The notes beneath the pieces were generated by a model. The model was not told where the DNA came from. It searched no databases and was given only the letters and a program-made list of their open reading frames with translations. Of a DNA stretch of 64,000 nucleotides, positions 7,488 to 17,100 are shown piece after piece. This DNA is from Sphingobacteriales bacterium 50-39 (GTDB taxonomy: Bacteria; Bacteroidota; Bacteroidia; Chitinophagales; Chitinophagaceae), in contig MKTZ01000001.1 of NCBI GenBank assembly GCA_001898505.1, positions 620,001-684,000 of the forward strand, in the 5' to 3' direction. The position numbers and the translations under genes are program-made. Position 1 is the first letter of the stretch. Every line of letters starts with the position of its first letter.

Positions 7488-8402
7488 ATGAACAGAAAGG
7501 AATTTATCTCTTATTCAGCGCTGACCGCGACGGGACTGTTGCTGGATACATTTGCAACGCCCCTGGCGGCCATGGACCTGGCGGCGGGATTTCAATTAAA
7601 GCTACTGGCTACCGACTGGGGCTTTAAGGGTACATTGGATGAATATGGGGCCAGGGTGCGCAAGGCGGGTTATGATGGCATCGAGATATGGTGGTCGCCG
7701 GACCCTGCCCGGCAGAAGGAAATATTCGACGTACTCTCGAAGTATCATCTTGAGGTGGGTTTTTTATGTGCGGGCTCGCAGGCGGACCCCCGGGAGCATC
7801 TTACCTATTTTAAACAAATGGTGGAAGGGGCGGCACGTAATAAGATACAGCGACCATTGTATATCAACTGTCATTCGGGGAGGGATTTCTTTTCTTTTGA
7901 AGAGAACAAGGACTTTATCGACCTGACGCGGGCTATCACCCGTGAGACGGGCATACCTGTGCTGCATGAAACGCACCGAAGCAGGATGCTGTTCGCGGCG
8001 CCTGTGGCTAAGCGCTATCTGGAAGTCATTGCTGATCTGCGGGTGACTTTTGATGTATCGCACTGGTGTAATGTCAGTGAAAGCCTGCTGGCTGACCAGG
8101 CTGCCACCGTGGCTCTTGCCCTGGAGAGGACGGATCATATCCATGCGCGCATCGGTCATCCGGAGGGGCCACAGGTAAATGATCCGCGTGCACCGGAATG
8201 GGAGGGGGCGGTAAAGGCGCATTTTGCCTGGTGGGATGAAGTGATACGGCGTAAGAAGCAAATGGGGCAGATGATGACGATACTGACTGAATTCGGTCCG
8301 GCAGATTATATGCCCACCCTGCCTTATACCCGGCACCCACTGGCGGATCAGTGGGATATCAATGTATATATGATGGAAGTACTACGGAAGCGGTATGCCT
8401 GA
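7488..8402 (+). CDS. Sugar phosphate isomerase/epimerase-like TIM-barrel protein, exported
   Basis: A 304-residue AP-endonuclease-2-type (xylose-isomerase-like) TIM barrel. The start at 7488 gives MNRKEFISYSALTATGLLL, a leader resembling the exported sugar-epimerase proteins of Bacteroidota; the frame extends up to 7380, but a promoter-like sequence lies within that extension. Metal-binding candidates are the barrel-strand residues in GYDGIEIWW, VLHETHRS, TFDVSHWCNV and ITEFGPADY. The family isomerises or epimerises sugars and hydroxyacids, but the substrate is unknown. It is monocistronic. Confidence 0.85.
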   Translation: MNRKEFISYSALTATGLLLDTFATPLAAMDLAAGFQLKLLATDWGFKGTLDEYGARVRKAGYDGIEIWWSPDPARQKEIFDVLSKYHLEVGFLCAGSQADPREHLTYFKQMVEGAARNKIQRPLYINCHSGRDFFSFEENKDFIDLTRAITRETGIPVLHETHRSRMLFAAPVAKRYLEVIADLRVTFDVSHWCNVSESLLADQAATVALALERTDHIHARIGHPEGPQVNDPRAPEWEGAVKAHFAWWDEVIRRKKQMGQMMTILTEFGPADYMPTLPYTRHPLADQWDINVYMMEVLRKRYA

Positions 8403-8408
8403 TGAGAG

Positions 8409-8430
8409 GGGGGCTGGGGCAAGCCCCGGC
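8409..8430 (+). terminator. GC-rich hairpin after the TIM-barrel gene
   Basis: The sequence GGCTGGGGC-AA-GCCCCGGCC folds into a short GC-rich stem (one G-U pair on the plus strand) just after the stop at 8402. No T-run follows, so termination is only possible. The remaining 195 bases up to the ridA promoter hold nothing I can assign. Confidence 0.3.
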
Positions 8431-8580
8431 CTGCCAGAGGAGCCTGCTGGAAGGTCCATCTTTCTCTGCCCGGATGAGGGCGTCAGCTACCCGGTAGGTG
8501 GATTCGGGCGGGACGTTGGTGTACCCCTGACGGCAGTGCGGCCGACGACGGTGAAATAGCATTTCATAGTTCAGCCGGTA

Positions 8581-8614
8581 TTGAAACATATCTGTTCTAC
8601 TGCTTCTAGCTTTG
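8581..8614 (+). promoter_or_regulatory. Sigma-A promoter of the RidA gene
   Basis: TTG at 8581-8583 and a perfect TAGCTTTG (-7 box TAnnTTTG) at 8607-8614 are separated by 23 bases, the upper limit for the Bacteroidota consensus. The predicted transcription start lies about 7 bases before the ATG at 8627, giving a very short leader. Confidence 0.55.
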
Positions 8615-8626
8615 TTCTAAAAAAAT

Positions 8627-9007
8627 ATGAAGAGAGCTGTAAGATCGCCCCATGCGCCATTGCCCATGGGACCTTTTAGTCAGGCCATAGTGGCCGGAGG
8701 GTTTGTATTTGTGTCGGCCTTGCTGGCGGAGGATGTTACTACCGGCAAGCTGGTGCAGGATGATATAGAGGCGGAGACGCGGCAGGTGATGGACAATCTG
8801 CAGGCTATTTTACGCGAGGCGGGTGTTGACTTCAGCCATGCCGTGAAGTGTAGTATCTTTTTGAAGGATATGAATGATTATGGGCGGGTGAATAAGGTGT
8901 ACAGCTCGTACTTCCGTGAGCCGTATCCGGCACGGGAGACGATACAGGTGGCGGATCTGCCGAAGCACGTGAATATCGAGATATCGGTGATAGCGGTGCA
9001 GGAGTGA
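8627..9007 (+). CDS. ridA: RidA-family enamine/imine deaminase
   Basis: A 126-residue protein covering the whole YjgF/YER057c/UK114 fold. The N-terminal APLPMGPFSQAI matches the substrate-pocket loop, and PARETIQVADLP (about residues 103-114) carries the conserved catalytic arginine. VNIEISVIAVQ provides the conserved glutamate near the C-terminus. Family members hydrolyse reactive 2-aminoacrylate and related enamines to ketoacids and act as cytoplasmic trimers. It is monocistronic, with a promoter matching the consensus directly upstream. Confidence 0.93.
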   Translation: MKRAVRSPHAPLPMGPFSQAIVAGGFVFVSALLAEDVTTGKLVQDDIEAETRQVMDNLQAILREAGVDFSHAVKCSIFLKDMNDYGRVNKVYSSYFREPYPARETIQVADLPKHVNIEISVIAVQE

Positions 9008-9811
9008 TCAGCGCGGGTGTATTGATCCTATGTATTGAAAGTATTTGCCTGTGCATCGGTAGAGGAGCCGGCCTTTTGCGACCGTTCCGTCACGCTTTAC
9101 AATCGGGATGCTAATGATCTTTTTGGCAGAGTCGTAGCCAATGAGATGTACGGGACGCTCTGGCCTGTCGACTACGGAGAAGAAGTTGTATTCTACTTCG
9201 ATGAAGCTGACGAGGCCTTCGCTTGTCCGGATGATCCTGGCTGAGTCATTAAGGCCACGATCTGTCATGGCGAATGCCTGGATGGACTGTATGTGGTCCT
9301 TTCCGCCCAGGATAGCATTGCTGATGGCCAGATAATATCTTTTTCCATTGACGGGAAGCGTATAAATGTTGGAATAGTAGACGACGCCGTACTTTTCTGC
9401 GTCCTCGGGCGGCGGGGGAGGACCTGGACGCGCATGCACCCCATGGGCATTTTTGTATTGATATATATTGGAGAAATAGTGCAAGGTGCCGCCTGTCTCC
9501 GTATCCCAGGAATATATTCTGAACAGGCTATCGCTGGATGTAGTGATCATGAGGCCGGCCTTCGTCAGTCGTCGGAACGCTGCGTTAAGCGTGGCCGGGT
9601 AGGTGGTGGCATAGTGCAGGAGAGTTGCTTTAAAAACTGCATTGGCCTTTTCCAGAGAGTCATAATGGTTGTAATTCTCACTATTGTTGTAAGGACTCCA
9701 ATGATGGATCTGATCATATTTTTGGAGGAGATCCTGTTCGATGGCATGCAGGTCCTGTCCGAAGCCGGAGAGGGCGAAGAGGGCGAGGGCCAGGGACAAC
9801 AGGGGCTTCAT
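9008..9811 (-). CDS. Secreted hypothetical protein
   Basis: 267 residues with a signal peptide (MKPLLSLALALFALSGFGQ). The mature part is soluble and mixed alpha/beta, with segments such as YYLAISNAILGGKDHIQSI and a C-terminal VKRDGTVAKGRLLYRC. I do not recognise a family. Its start lies 1 base from the stop of the zinc-ribbon gene (9813-10928) on the same strand, so it is probably the third gene of an SPFH / zinc-ribbon / secreted-protein operon. Confidence 0.75.
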   Translation of the reverse strand: MKPLLSLALALFALSGFGQDLHAIEQDLLQKYDQIHHWSPYNNSENYNHYDSLEKANAVFKATLLHYATTYPATLNAAFRRLTKAGLMITTSSDSLFRIYSWDTETGGTLHYFSNIYQYKNAHGVHARPGPPPPPEDAEKYGVVYYSNIYTLPVNGKRYYLAISNAILGGKDHIQSIQAFAMTDRGLNDSARIIRTSEGLVSFIEVEYNFFSVVDRPERPVHLIGYDSAKKIISIPIVKRDGTVAKGRLLYRCTGKYFQYIGSIHPR

Positions 9812-9812
9812 G

Positions 9813-10928
9813 CTATCTATTTTGCATGGTGATGACCAATAGGATGATCAATATAATACCCACGATAACAGCCAGGGCGATCTTGACGGCGCTGTAGGGG
9901 CGTTCGCCGACCACCTCGCCGGTGCAGGCATTGACAGTGAAGTGGTACAGCTTGTTGTTATATTTATAGGCGCTGATCCAGACGGGCAAAAGAATATATT
10001 TCAATCCTATGTTGCCATAGCCGGTGTCGATGTTGTCGATGATCTGTTCGTCACCGCCGATGTCGTTGAGTATGGATTGGCGGATATGGGGCTGCATGCG
10101 GCGCTTGGCTTCTTCGAGGCCTTTAGCGGCGTCGAGCTGATAGAGCTCGGAGCGGAAGCCGCTGACATATTGTTCGTTGTAATGCACCAGGGATTCCAGG
10201 CGCCAGGGTTCCAGGCGGGCCGATACATTTTGGGGAAGGGAATTGCTGGCGGATATGAGGATGTCATCGAAATTATTGCCTATCCGGCCGCTGGTGGGGA
10301 ACCATGCTGTATGGCGAACCTCGCGTGTGCGGACCACTTCTTCTCCATCGACAGTTTCCGTGTATGTCTCCGTAGTATAGTAATACTCACCCCGGCTGCC
10401 GACATAGTCGGACATCGTGTCGGCGTCGTAGCTCCAATGGGGGATATAGACGCCTTTGAACTGGCGGGCATCGCCGCCGACTATTTTGGTAAGGTCGGAG
10501 GGTGCGAACCAGAGCTTCTTGAGCCAGATGCGGAAGCTTCCCAGGGCCTGGGGTTGTGGCACGAGGAAGGGCAGTATATAATGAGGCTTGAGTATTTGTT
10601 GTGTCTGTGCTTCGCTGAGGACGAGGGGGCTGGCGCAGAAAGCGCAATTATCCGAATTGACCTCGGGAGGCAGGGTAGTGGAGGCGCCGCAATTCTTACA
10701 GGATACGACGCTGGCCATTTTGGCGAGGGAGCCGCCATTCCGGTTGGCTATGAATTCTTCGTAATCGAAAGAAACGATAGGGCTGCTGTCAGTCTCCTCG
10801 ATCTCATTGGCAGCGCCGCAATAGGAGCATTGCAGCTGATGGGTGCCGGGGGCGAAATGGAGCGTTGCTCCACAGCTTTTGCATTGTAATGTCGTATTCT
10901 GGACAACGGTCTGTTCGGTCTGGGACAT
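9813..10928 (-). CDS. Membrane-anchored double zinc-ribbon protein
   Basis: A 371-residue protein with two CxxC-type zinc ribbons: CKSCGATL...CSYCGAA (about residues 16-40) and CKNCGAST...CAFCASPL (about residues 76-100). A long middle domain of unknown function and one C-terminal membrane helix (IALAVIVGIILIILLVITM) follow. It lies 32 bases downstream of an SPFH-domain gene, an arrangement also seen for YdjI/virion-core-like SPFH proteins. The pair may form a membrane-associated complex; that is inference. No enzymatic motif is visible. Confidence 0.8.
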   Translation of the reverse strand: MSQTEQTVVQNTTLQCKSCGATLHFAPGTHQLQCSYCGAANEIEETDSSPIVSFDYEEFIANRNGGSLAKMASVVSCKNCGASTTLPPEVNSDNCAFCASPLVLSEAQTQQILKPHYILPFLVPQPQALGSFRIWLKKLWFAPSDLTKIVGGDARQFKGVYIPHWSYDADTMSDYVGSRGEYYYTTETYTETVDGEEVVRTREVRHTAWFPTSGRIGNNFDDILISASNSLPQNVSARLEPWRLESLVHYNEQYVSGFRSELYQLDAAKGLEEAKRRMQPHIRQSILNDIGGDEQIIDNIDTGYGNIGLKYILLPVWISAYKYNNKLYHFTVNACTGEVVGERPYSAVKIALAVIVGIILIILLVITMQNR

Positions 10929-10960
10929 GGTTGAATTTTATGGCCGGGATTGTCGGTGGC

Positions 10961-12067
10961 CTATTGTCCGGGTAAGGGGGGCGGTGTATTGTTAAATAAA
11001 GAAGCGAGCTCGGGGACTGTGTTGGCTGCAGCCCATGCGGGCATGCCTTTTTTCCAAATTTGACTTTGCTGGTTGATGGTACCGGCGGAGATGAGCTGGG
11101 ACAGCTGGTCCATCGTATAGGGGCCTGCCTGTTTGCCATCGATGGCCGCAAAGAAGGTGGTAGCGGAGGGCAGGGGCGGGGGGCTGTCATTACCCTGGGC
11201 CGTGTTGTTTTGGAAGACATTCCCTACCTGTCCGCCGATGGCCATACCGATGCCTGCGCCGATGCCTGCGCCGGCGAGTCCACCGCCTCCGGGATTTTTG
11301 GCTGCTTCTTCCATGGCATTGGCCGCCTGGAATTGTGCATAGGCGCCGAGGTTGCCTACGATGCCCATGCTGCTGCGTTTGTCGAGGGCCGCCTCGACCT
11401 CGGGGGGCAGGGAAATATTTTCGATCAGGAACTTGGTGAGCTCGAGACCCAGTTCGTTGAATTCGGATTTGATCTTATCTCCAATTTTAGCCGACACTTC
11501 GTCGTAGTTGGCCGCCAGGTCGAGGACCGGGATCTTTGCTTCGGCGATGGCGTCCATACCCCTCGAAACTGCCAGGTTGCGGAGCTGTTCGTTGATGCTG
11601 TCCACGGAAAACTCGGGATTGGTGGCAGCAATCTCCTTTATGAAGACCCCGGGGTCTTTTACGCGGAAGGCAAAGCTGCCGAACGCGCGGAGGCGTACGG
11701 GGCCAAACTCTGCATCGCGCAGCATGACCGGGTTGCGGGTACCCCATTTCTGGTTGATGAACTGACGCTGGCTGACAAAAAACACGTCCGTTTTGAAGGG
11801 GCTGTTAAAGCCGTACTTCCATCCCTTGAGGGTGGTGAGTATGGGCATGTTCTGTGTCGTGAGGGTGTACATGCCGGGTGTGAAAACGTCTGCGATGGCG
11901 CCTTCGTTCATGAATACGGCCCACTGTGATTCGCGCACGGTGAGCTTGCTGTTCATTTTTATCTCGTTGTTATAGCGGGGGAATTTCCATACGATGGTAT
12001 CGGTGGAGGGGTCGACCCATTCTATAATGTCTATAAATTCATTCCTGATCTTGTCAAAAAGTCCCAT
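10961..12067 (-). CDS. SPFH-domain protein with C-terminal GYF_2 domain
   Basis: 368 residues from ATG 12067 (MGLFDKIRNEFIDIIEW); a TTG two codons earlier is less likely. The N-terminal two-thirds is an SPFH/band-7 domain of the virion-core-protein-like (YdjI) type. A glycine-rich hydrophobic linker (GGGLAGAGIGAGIGMAIGG, about residues 265-285) follows. The C-terminus is a GYF_2 domain (FFAAIDGKQAGPYTMDQL...IWKKGMPAWAAA). SPFH proteins scaffold membrane microdomains; GYF_2 domains bind proline-rich or membrane partners. It is the first gene of the set with the zinc-ribbon protein downstream. Confidence 0.88.
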   Translation of the reverse strand: MGLFDKIRNEFIDIIEWVDPSTDTIVWKFPRYNNEIKMNSKLTVRESQWAVFMNEGAIADVFTPGMYTLTTQNMPILTTLKGWKYGFNSPFKTDVFFVSQRQFINQKWGTRNPVMLRDAEFGPVRLRAFGSFAFRVKDPGVFIKEIAATNPEFSVDSINEQLRNLAVSRGMDAIAEAKIPVLDLAANYDEVSAKIGDKIKSEFNELGLELTKFLIENISLPPEVEAALDKRSSMGIVGNLGAYAQFQAANAMEEAAKNPGGGGLAGAGIGAGIGMAIGGQVGNVFQNNTAQGNDSPPPLPSATTFFAAIDGKQAGPYTMDQLSQLISAGTINQQSQIWKKGMPAWAAANTVPELASLFNNTPPPLPGQ

Positions 12068-12129
12068 GGTCAATGGTTTGGTGCGGGGTGAAATTAATAA
12101 AAAATGATAATATGCTATTTATTAGTATG

Positions 12130-12903
12130 TTAAGACTTCAGCTCGATCCAAACCGGGGCGTGGTCGCTGGATTTCTCCCAGCCGCGTACGTCCCGATCGA
12201 CGCCTGCGGCCTTGAGACGCGGGGCCACCTGGGGGCTCAGGAGAAAATGGTCGATACGCAGACCGGCATTGCGGCCATAGGCGTTGCGGAAATAGTCCCA
12301 GAATGTATAGATGGTCTCGTCCGGGTGTAATTTGCGGATGGCGTCTGTCCATCCCTGTGCGACGAGCTTAGCGAAGGCGGCTCTTGTTTCGGGGCGGAAG
12401 AGAGCGTCGTCCACCCAGCGTTCGGGTTTGTAAACGTCCTTTTCCGTGGGCATGACATTATAATCACCCGTCAGTATTACGGGCATTTTGGAGGCAAGGA
12501 GGTCGGCTGCGTGCTGGGTCAGCCGCTGGAACCAGCTCAGCTTATAGTCGAACTTGGGACCGGGGGCGGGGTTGCCGTTGGGCAGGTAAAGGCAGCCGAT
12601 GATGAGCCCATCGACGGAAGCTTCTATATAGCGGCTGTGGAGGTCTTCGGGGTCGCCGGGCAGTGCGCGGCGGCGCTCTTCCACCTGGCCCTTACGGGTA
12701 AGTATGGCCACGCCATTCCAGCTTTTCTGGCCGTGCCAGATGGCGTGGTAGCCTGCGTCCCTGATGGCGGCCTCGGGAAATTTCTCCTGGGGGGCTTTCA
12801 GCTCCTGTAAACAAACGATGTCGGGTGTCTGTTCTTTGAGCCAGCGGAGCAATACGGGGAGACGCCCATTGATACCGTTGACGTTATAGGTGGCGATTTT
12901 CAT
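12130..12903 (-). CDS. xth: Exodeoxyribonuclease III (AP endonuclease)
   Basis: A 257-residue endonuclease/exonuclease/phosphatase-fold protein of normal ExoIII length. Motifs are the N-terminal ATYNVNGI, CLQELKAP (metal-binding Glu), GLIIGCLYLPNG, LTGDYNV (catalytic Asp-Asn) and the C-terminal SSDHAPVWIEL (Asp-His pair). It cuts DNA 5' to abasic sites and degrades 3' ends in base-excision repair. It diverges from the RND efflux operon; the shared 91-base gap carries twin palindromic operators, so the regulator of the pump might also touch this promoter. Confidence 0.96.
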   Translation of the reverse strand: MKIATYNVNGINGRLPVLLRWLKEQTPDIVCLQELKAPQEKFPEAAIRDAGYHAIWHGQKSWNGVAILTRKGQVEERRRALPGDPEDLHSRYIEASVDGLIIGCLYLPNGNPAPGPKFDYKLSWFQRLTQHAADLLASKMPVILTGDYNVMPTEKDVYKPERWVDDALFRPETRAAFAKLVAQGWTDAIRKLHPDETIYTFWDYFRNAYGRNAGLRIDHFLLSPQVAPRLKAAGVDRDVRGWEKSSDHAPVWIELKS

Positions 12904-12905
12904 AC

Positions 12906-12916
12906 TAACAGTGTTA
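12906..12916. promoter_or_regulatory. Palindromic operator half-pair, copy 1 (TAACAgTGTTA)
   Basis: A perfect 11-bp palindrome, TAACA-g-TGTTA, lying in a 17-bp unit CTAACAGTGTTAAATTT that recurs once with a single mismatch 33 bp further on. The symmetrical form and position between a divergent gene and an efflux operon fit a dimeric repressor site (TetR or MarR type). No regulator gene is adjacent. Confidence 0.6.
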
Positions 12917-12938
12917 AATTTTTTTATGCTCGAAAGTC

Positions 12939-12949
12939 TAACATTGTTA
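12939..12949. promoter_or_regulatory. Palindromic operator half-pair, copy 2 (TAACAtTGTTA)
   Basis: Second perfect palindrome, TAACA-t-TGTTA, within CTAACATTGTTAAATTT. The centres of the two copies are 33 bp apart, about three helical turns, so two bound dimers would lie on the same DNA face, as with cooperative repressors. Confidence 0.6.
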
Positions 12950-12994
12950 AATTTACTATAGGATTTATTATGAACGCTTTAAATTCCTGTAAAA

Positions 12995-14173
12995 ATGAAA
13001 AGCATCTCATCGGGGGCCGCGGGCCTTTCTTTTGTTGTCATTACTCTTCTATATGGCTGTAAGGACGGAAGCGCGACAGCGGGCGCAGGGGCTATGCCTC
13101 CGCCGGCGCTACCCGTGATCACAGCAGCAGCGATGCCTGCCACCACCTACCAGGACTTTACGGCGTCGGTGGAAGGTAAACGCGATGTCGAAATAAGGCC
13201 ACAGATAGATGGCTATCTCACCGGCATCGAGGTAGACGAGGGCGCATATGTGCATAAAGGGCAAATTCTCTTTATCATCGACCGGAGACCTTTCGAGGAG
13301 CAATTGAACAATGCGAAAGCGGCTTTGCTGGCTGCCAGGGCTTCGGTGGACAATGCGCAGATAAATGTAGACAAATTGAAGCCATTGGTGGAGAACAATG
13401 TAGTATCGGATGTACAGCTGAAGTCGGCGCAGGCAATTTATGCCAATGCCAAAGCCGCCGCAGATCAGGCGCAGGCGGCCGTTGAATCCGCCCGCATCAA
13501 TCTCGACTATACTACCATCACCGCGCCCAGCGACGGATATGTGGGGTTGATACCTTTTAAAACGGGAAGTCTTGTCACAAAGGCCATGGCGGGTTACCTC
13601 ACCGTCGTATCGGAAACAAGGGATATGCGTGTCTATTTTTCCATGAGCGAACCTGACTTTCTTGTATTCAAGGAGAAATATCCCGGTAATACGGTGGCCG
13701 ATAAAGTAAAGCAAATGCCGCCCGTCGAGCTGGTGCTGGCGGACAATAGCGTATATCCTCAGAAGGGGAAGGTGGAGCTGGTGGAAGGTCAGTTCGACAG
13801 GACGGTAGGCGCCATCAAGTTCCGCGCGAGCTTTCCCAATGCGGAAGGGATGCTGCGGAGCGGCAGTACGGGTAAAGTAAGGATCCCTACTTTATACAAA
13901 TCCGTATTGGTGGTCCCGCAGGACGCAACTTTTGAGCTCCAGGGGAAAGTATTTGTCTATACGGTGGCCGATAGTAATAAGATCCTGACAAGGCCACTGG
14001 GTATTTCCGGGAGGACCACGAACTATTATTTTGTCTCTGATGGCGTAAAGCAGGGAGATAAAATTGTTTTGTCCTCCATGTCTACCACCCTGATAGGCGG
14101 TCTAAGAGATGGGATGGTAATTACACCGCAAATGATCTCGATCGACAGCATGTTGAAGGTGAAGCCAATCTGA
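12995..14173 (+). CDS. RND efflux periplasmic adaptor (membrane fusion) lipoprotein
   Basis: 392 residues with a lipoprotein signal ending in a LLYGC lipobox (Cys22). The order is that of the AcrA/MexA family: a biotinyl-lipoyl half (EIRPQIDGYLTGIEVDEGAYVHKGQILFIID), a helical hairpin (about residues 100-165, ARASVDNAQINVDKLK), the second lipoyl half (ITAPSDGYVGLIPFKTGSLV) and the beta-barrel and membrane-proximal domains. It links the inner-membrane pump to an outer-membrane channel. The pump gene follows 24 bases later. The two operators upstream suggest inducible expression. Confidence 0.95.
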   Translation: MKSISSGAAGLSFVVITLLYGCKDGSATAGAGAMPPPALPVITAAAMPATTYQDFTASVEGKRDVEIRPQIDGYLTGIEVDEGAYVHKGQILFIIDRRPFEEQLNNAKAALLAARASVDNAQINVDKLKPLVENNVVSDVQLKSAQAIYANAKAAADQAQAAVESARINLDYTTITAPSDGYVGLIPFKTGSLVTKAMAGYLTVVSETRDMRVYFSMSEPDFLVFKEKYPGNTVADKVKQMPPVELVLADNSVYPQKGKVELVEGQFDRTVGAIKFRASFPNAEGMLRSGSTGKVRIPTLYKSVLVVPQDATFELQGKVFVYTVADSNKILTRPLGISGRTTNYYFVSDGVKQGDKIVLSSMSTTLIGGLRDGMVITPQMISIDSMLKVKPI

Positions 14174-14197
14174 TCAAACATTTACAAAACACATTCT

Positions 14198-17100
14198 ATG
14201 TTAAGGAGATTTATCGAGCGACCGGTATTATCCACTGTCCTTTCCATCATACTGTTGCTGTTGGGAGGGCTGTCCCTGTTCTCTCTTCCTATCACTTTGT
14301 TCCCGGAGATAGCGCCGCCCAGCGTACAGGTAACTGCCGTCTACCCCGGCGCCAATGCTGAAGTGGTAGCGCGTACGGTGGCGGTGCCCATAGAAGAGGC
14401 GGTCAACGGTGTGGAGAACATGAGCTATATGACGTCCAACTCCAGCAATGACGGGAGCATGAACCTGACGGTGTATTTCAAGCAGGGTACGAACCCTGAT
14501 ATCGATGCGGTGAATGTGCAGAACCGTGTGTCGAAGGCCAACAGCCAGCTGCCACCGGAAGTGATACAGGCCGGTGTGTCCACCCAAAAGATACAGACCA
14601 GCTTCCTCATGTTCGTGGGGCTGTATAGCGATGACAGCGCAAAATATGATGAGCTGTTCCTTGAGAATTACCTGAGAATAAATGTTATCCCACAGCTGCA
14701 ACGTATCCCCGGCGTGGCGCAGGCGGAGGTTTTCAGCTCGAAAGACTATTCCATGCGTATCTGGTTAAAACCCGACCGCCTCATCGCCAATAACCTGTCC
14801 CCGCAGGATGTTTTGAACGCCATCAAGGACCAGAACCTGGAGGCGGCGCCCGGACGGCTGGGGCAGAATAGTCCCGAATCGTTCGAGTATGTGATAAAAT
14901 ACAAGGGCAAACGGAACAAGAATGAAGATTATGAGAACATGATCGTAAAGGCCAATGCCGACGGATCTTTACTGCGTCTGAAAGATCTGGCCCGTGTGGA
15001 GTTCGGCGCCTATACTTATATCTCTACCAACAAGCTGAACGGCAAACAGACCTCCGGATTTGGGGTTTTGCAAACGCCGGGGTCGAATGCCAACCAGATA
15101 CTTACCGAACTGGAGCGTCAGATAAACGAATTTGACAAGGCCTTACCCGATGGCATGCACTTTAAGATCATGTATAATGCCAAGGAGTTTTTGGATGCGT
15201 CGATCAACCAGGTGAAAGAGACGTTGATCATCGCCTTTGTCCTGGTGGCTATCGTGGTCTTTATCTTTTTACAGGATGTCCGCTCGACGCTGATCCCTGC
15301 TATTGCTGTTCCTGTCGCCATTGTCGGTACCTTCTTCTTCCTCCTGCTCTTTGGCTATACCATCAATCTGCTGACCCTGTTCGCCCTGGTGCTGGCGATC
15401 GGTATTGTGGTGGATGATGCCATTGTGGTCGTGGAAGCTGTCCACTCCAAAATGGAGCGGGAACATTTACGGGCAAGGAAGGCTACCATTGGGGCCATGA
15501 GCGAGATCTCGGGGGCGATCGTCTCCATTACGCTGGTAATGGCGGCCGTATTTGTTCCCGTGAGCTTTGTGCAGGGGCCTGCGGGGGTGTTTTACAAGCA
15601 GTTTGCGTTTACGCTGGCTACCGCCATTCTTATTTCCGCCGTCAATGCGTTGACGTTGAGCCCCGCCCTTTGCGCGCTGTTCCTGAAGAATCAGCATATA
15701 GGGGAAGAGGGGAGGAAAAAAGGGTTAGGCGCCCGATTTTTCGGGGCTTTTAACGCGGGCTTCAGAGCTATGACCGATAAGTATATAGGAAGCGTAAAAT
15801 TCCTCATTCGCCACAAATGGGTGGCTATACTGGGGCTGTTGCTCGTAGCTGTGGGCGCTATGATGCTGGTGCAGAGAACTCCGTCGGGTTTTATTCCGGA
15901 CGAGGACCAGGGTTTTATCGTGGCGGTAGCCCAAACGCCCGCGGGAAGCTCGTTAAGCAGGACCGCGCACGCTACCGATGCCATCAGCAAGATCGTTTTA
16001 CAGGATGGGGCGTCCAGCGATGTTTGGAACGTGAATGGATTGAACTTTGTTACCAATGCCTTCGCATCCCCGAATGCCGTTGTATTTTCCCGGCTGAAGC
16101 CGCGGGAGGAAAGAGGGCCGGTAAAGGATCCTGCGCAGATAGCGGGGAGATTGATCGGGGAGACGGGGCAGGTGAAGGATGCGATGTCTATTTTTGTAAA
16201 CTTTCCTACGGTGCAGGGATTCGGGAATGTCAGCGGTGTGGAAATGATGCTGCAGGACAGGTCGAGCGGGTCCCTGGAAAAGCTGGGAGGGACGGCGTGG
16301 GGGTTTGTCGGCGCCCTGATGCAGCGGAAGGAGGTTGCGTCCGCCTTTACAACGTTCAATACCGGCAACCCTCAATATACCATCGAGGTAGACGATGCCA
16401 AGGCAAAGCAGCTGGGCGTGCCCATAAGCGATCTGATGAATACGTTGCAGATCTACTACGGGAGCAGCTTTGTTTCCGACTTCAACAGATTTGGGAAGTA
16501 TTATCGTGTGATGGCGCAGGCCGATGTTCCTTACCGGATGGATGCGGGTTCCCTCAATGGTATTTATGTAAAGAATACTGCCGGACAGATGGTGCCTGCC
16601 ACCTCCGTGGCCAAATTCGAGCGTGTGTATGGTCCTGAAACGGTGACCCGGAACAATCTGTACAATGCCGTTACCATCAATGCAACGCCTAAACCGGGTT
16701 TTAGTACGGGGGATGTGATCAAGGCCGTGGAGGAAACGGCGAAGCAGGCGCTGCCGAAAGGATATGCTTATGAATTCACCGGCATCACCCGGGAGGAGAT
16801 CAGGGCGGGTAATCAAACGGCGTTTGTCTTTTTGTTAAGCGTGCTGTTCGTCTTCTTCCTTCTGTCTGCGCAATATGAAAGCTATATCCTGCCGCTGGCT
16901 GTGATACTGACCGTGCCGACAGGAATACTGGGTGTATTTGCTTTTGTAGGTTTGGCGGGGTTGCAGAATAACGTATATGTACAGATAGGATTGATCATGC
17001 TGATAGGATTGCTGGCCAAGAATGCCATCCTGATCGTGGAGTTTGCCGTGCAGCGCAGGCGGGCCGGTATGGGGCTGGTAGAGGCTGCGCTGGAGGGGTC

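Noticed and set aside
8359-8589. 76-residue minus-strand frame between the TIM-barrel gene and ridA
   Set aside because: It overlaps the real gene by 44 bases, is Arg/Pro/Ser-rich, and shows no domain or sensible start context.
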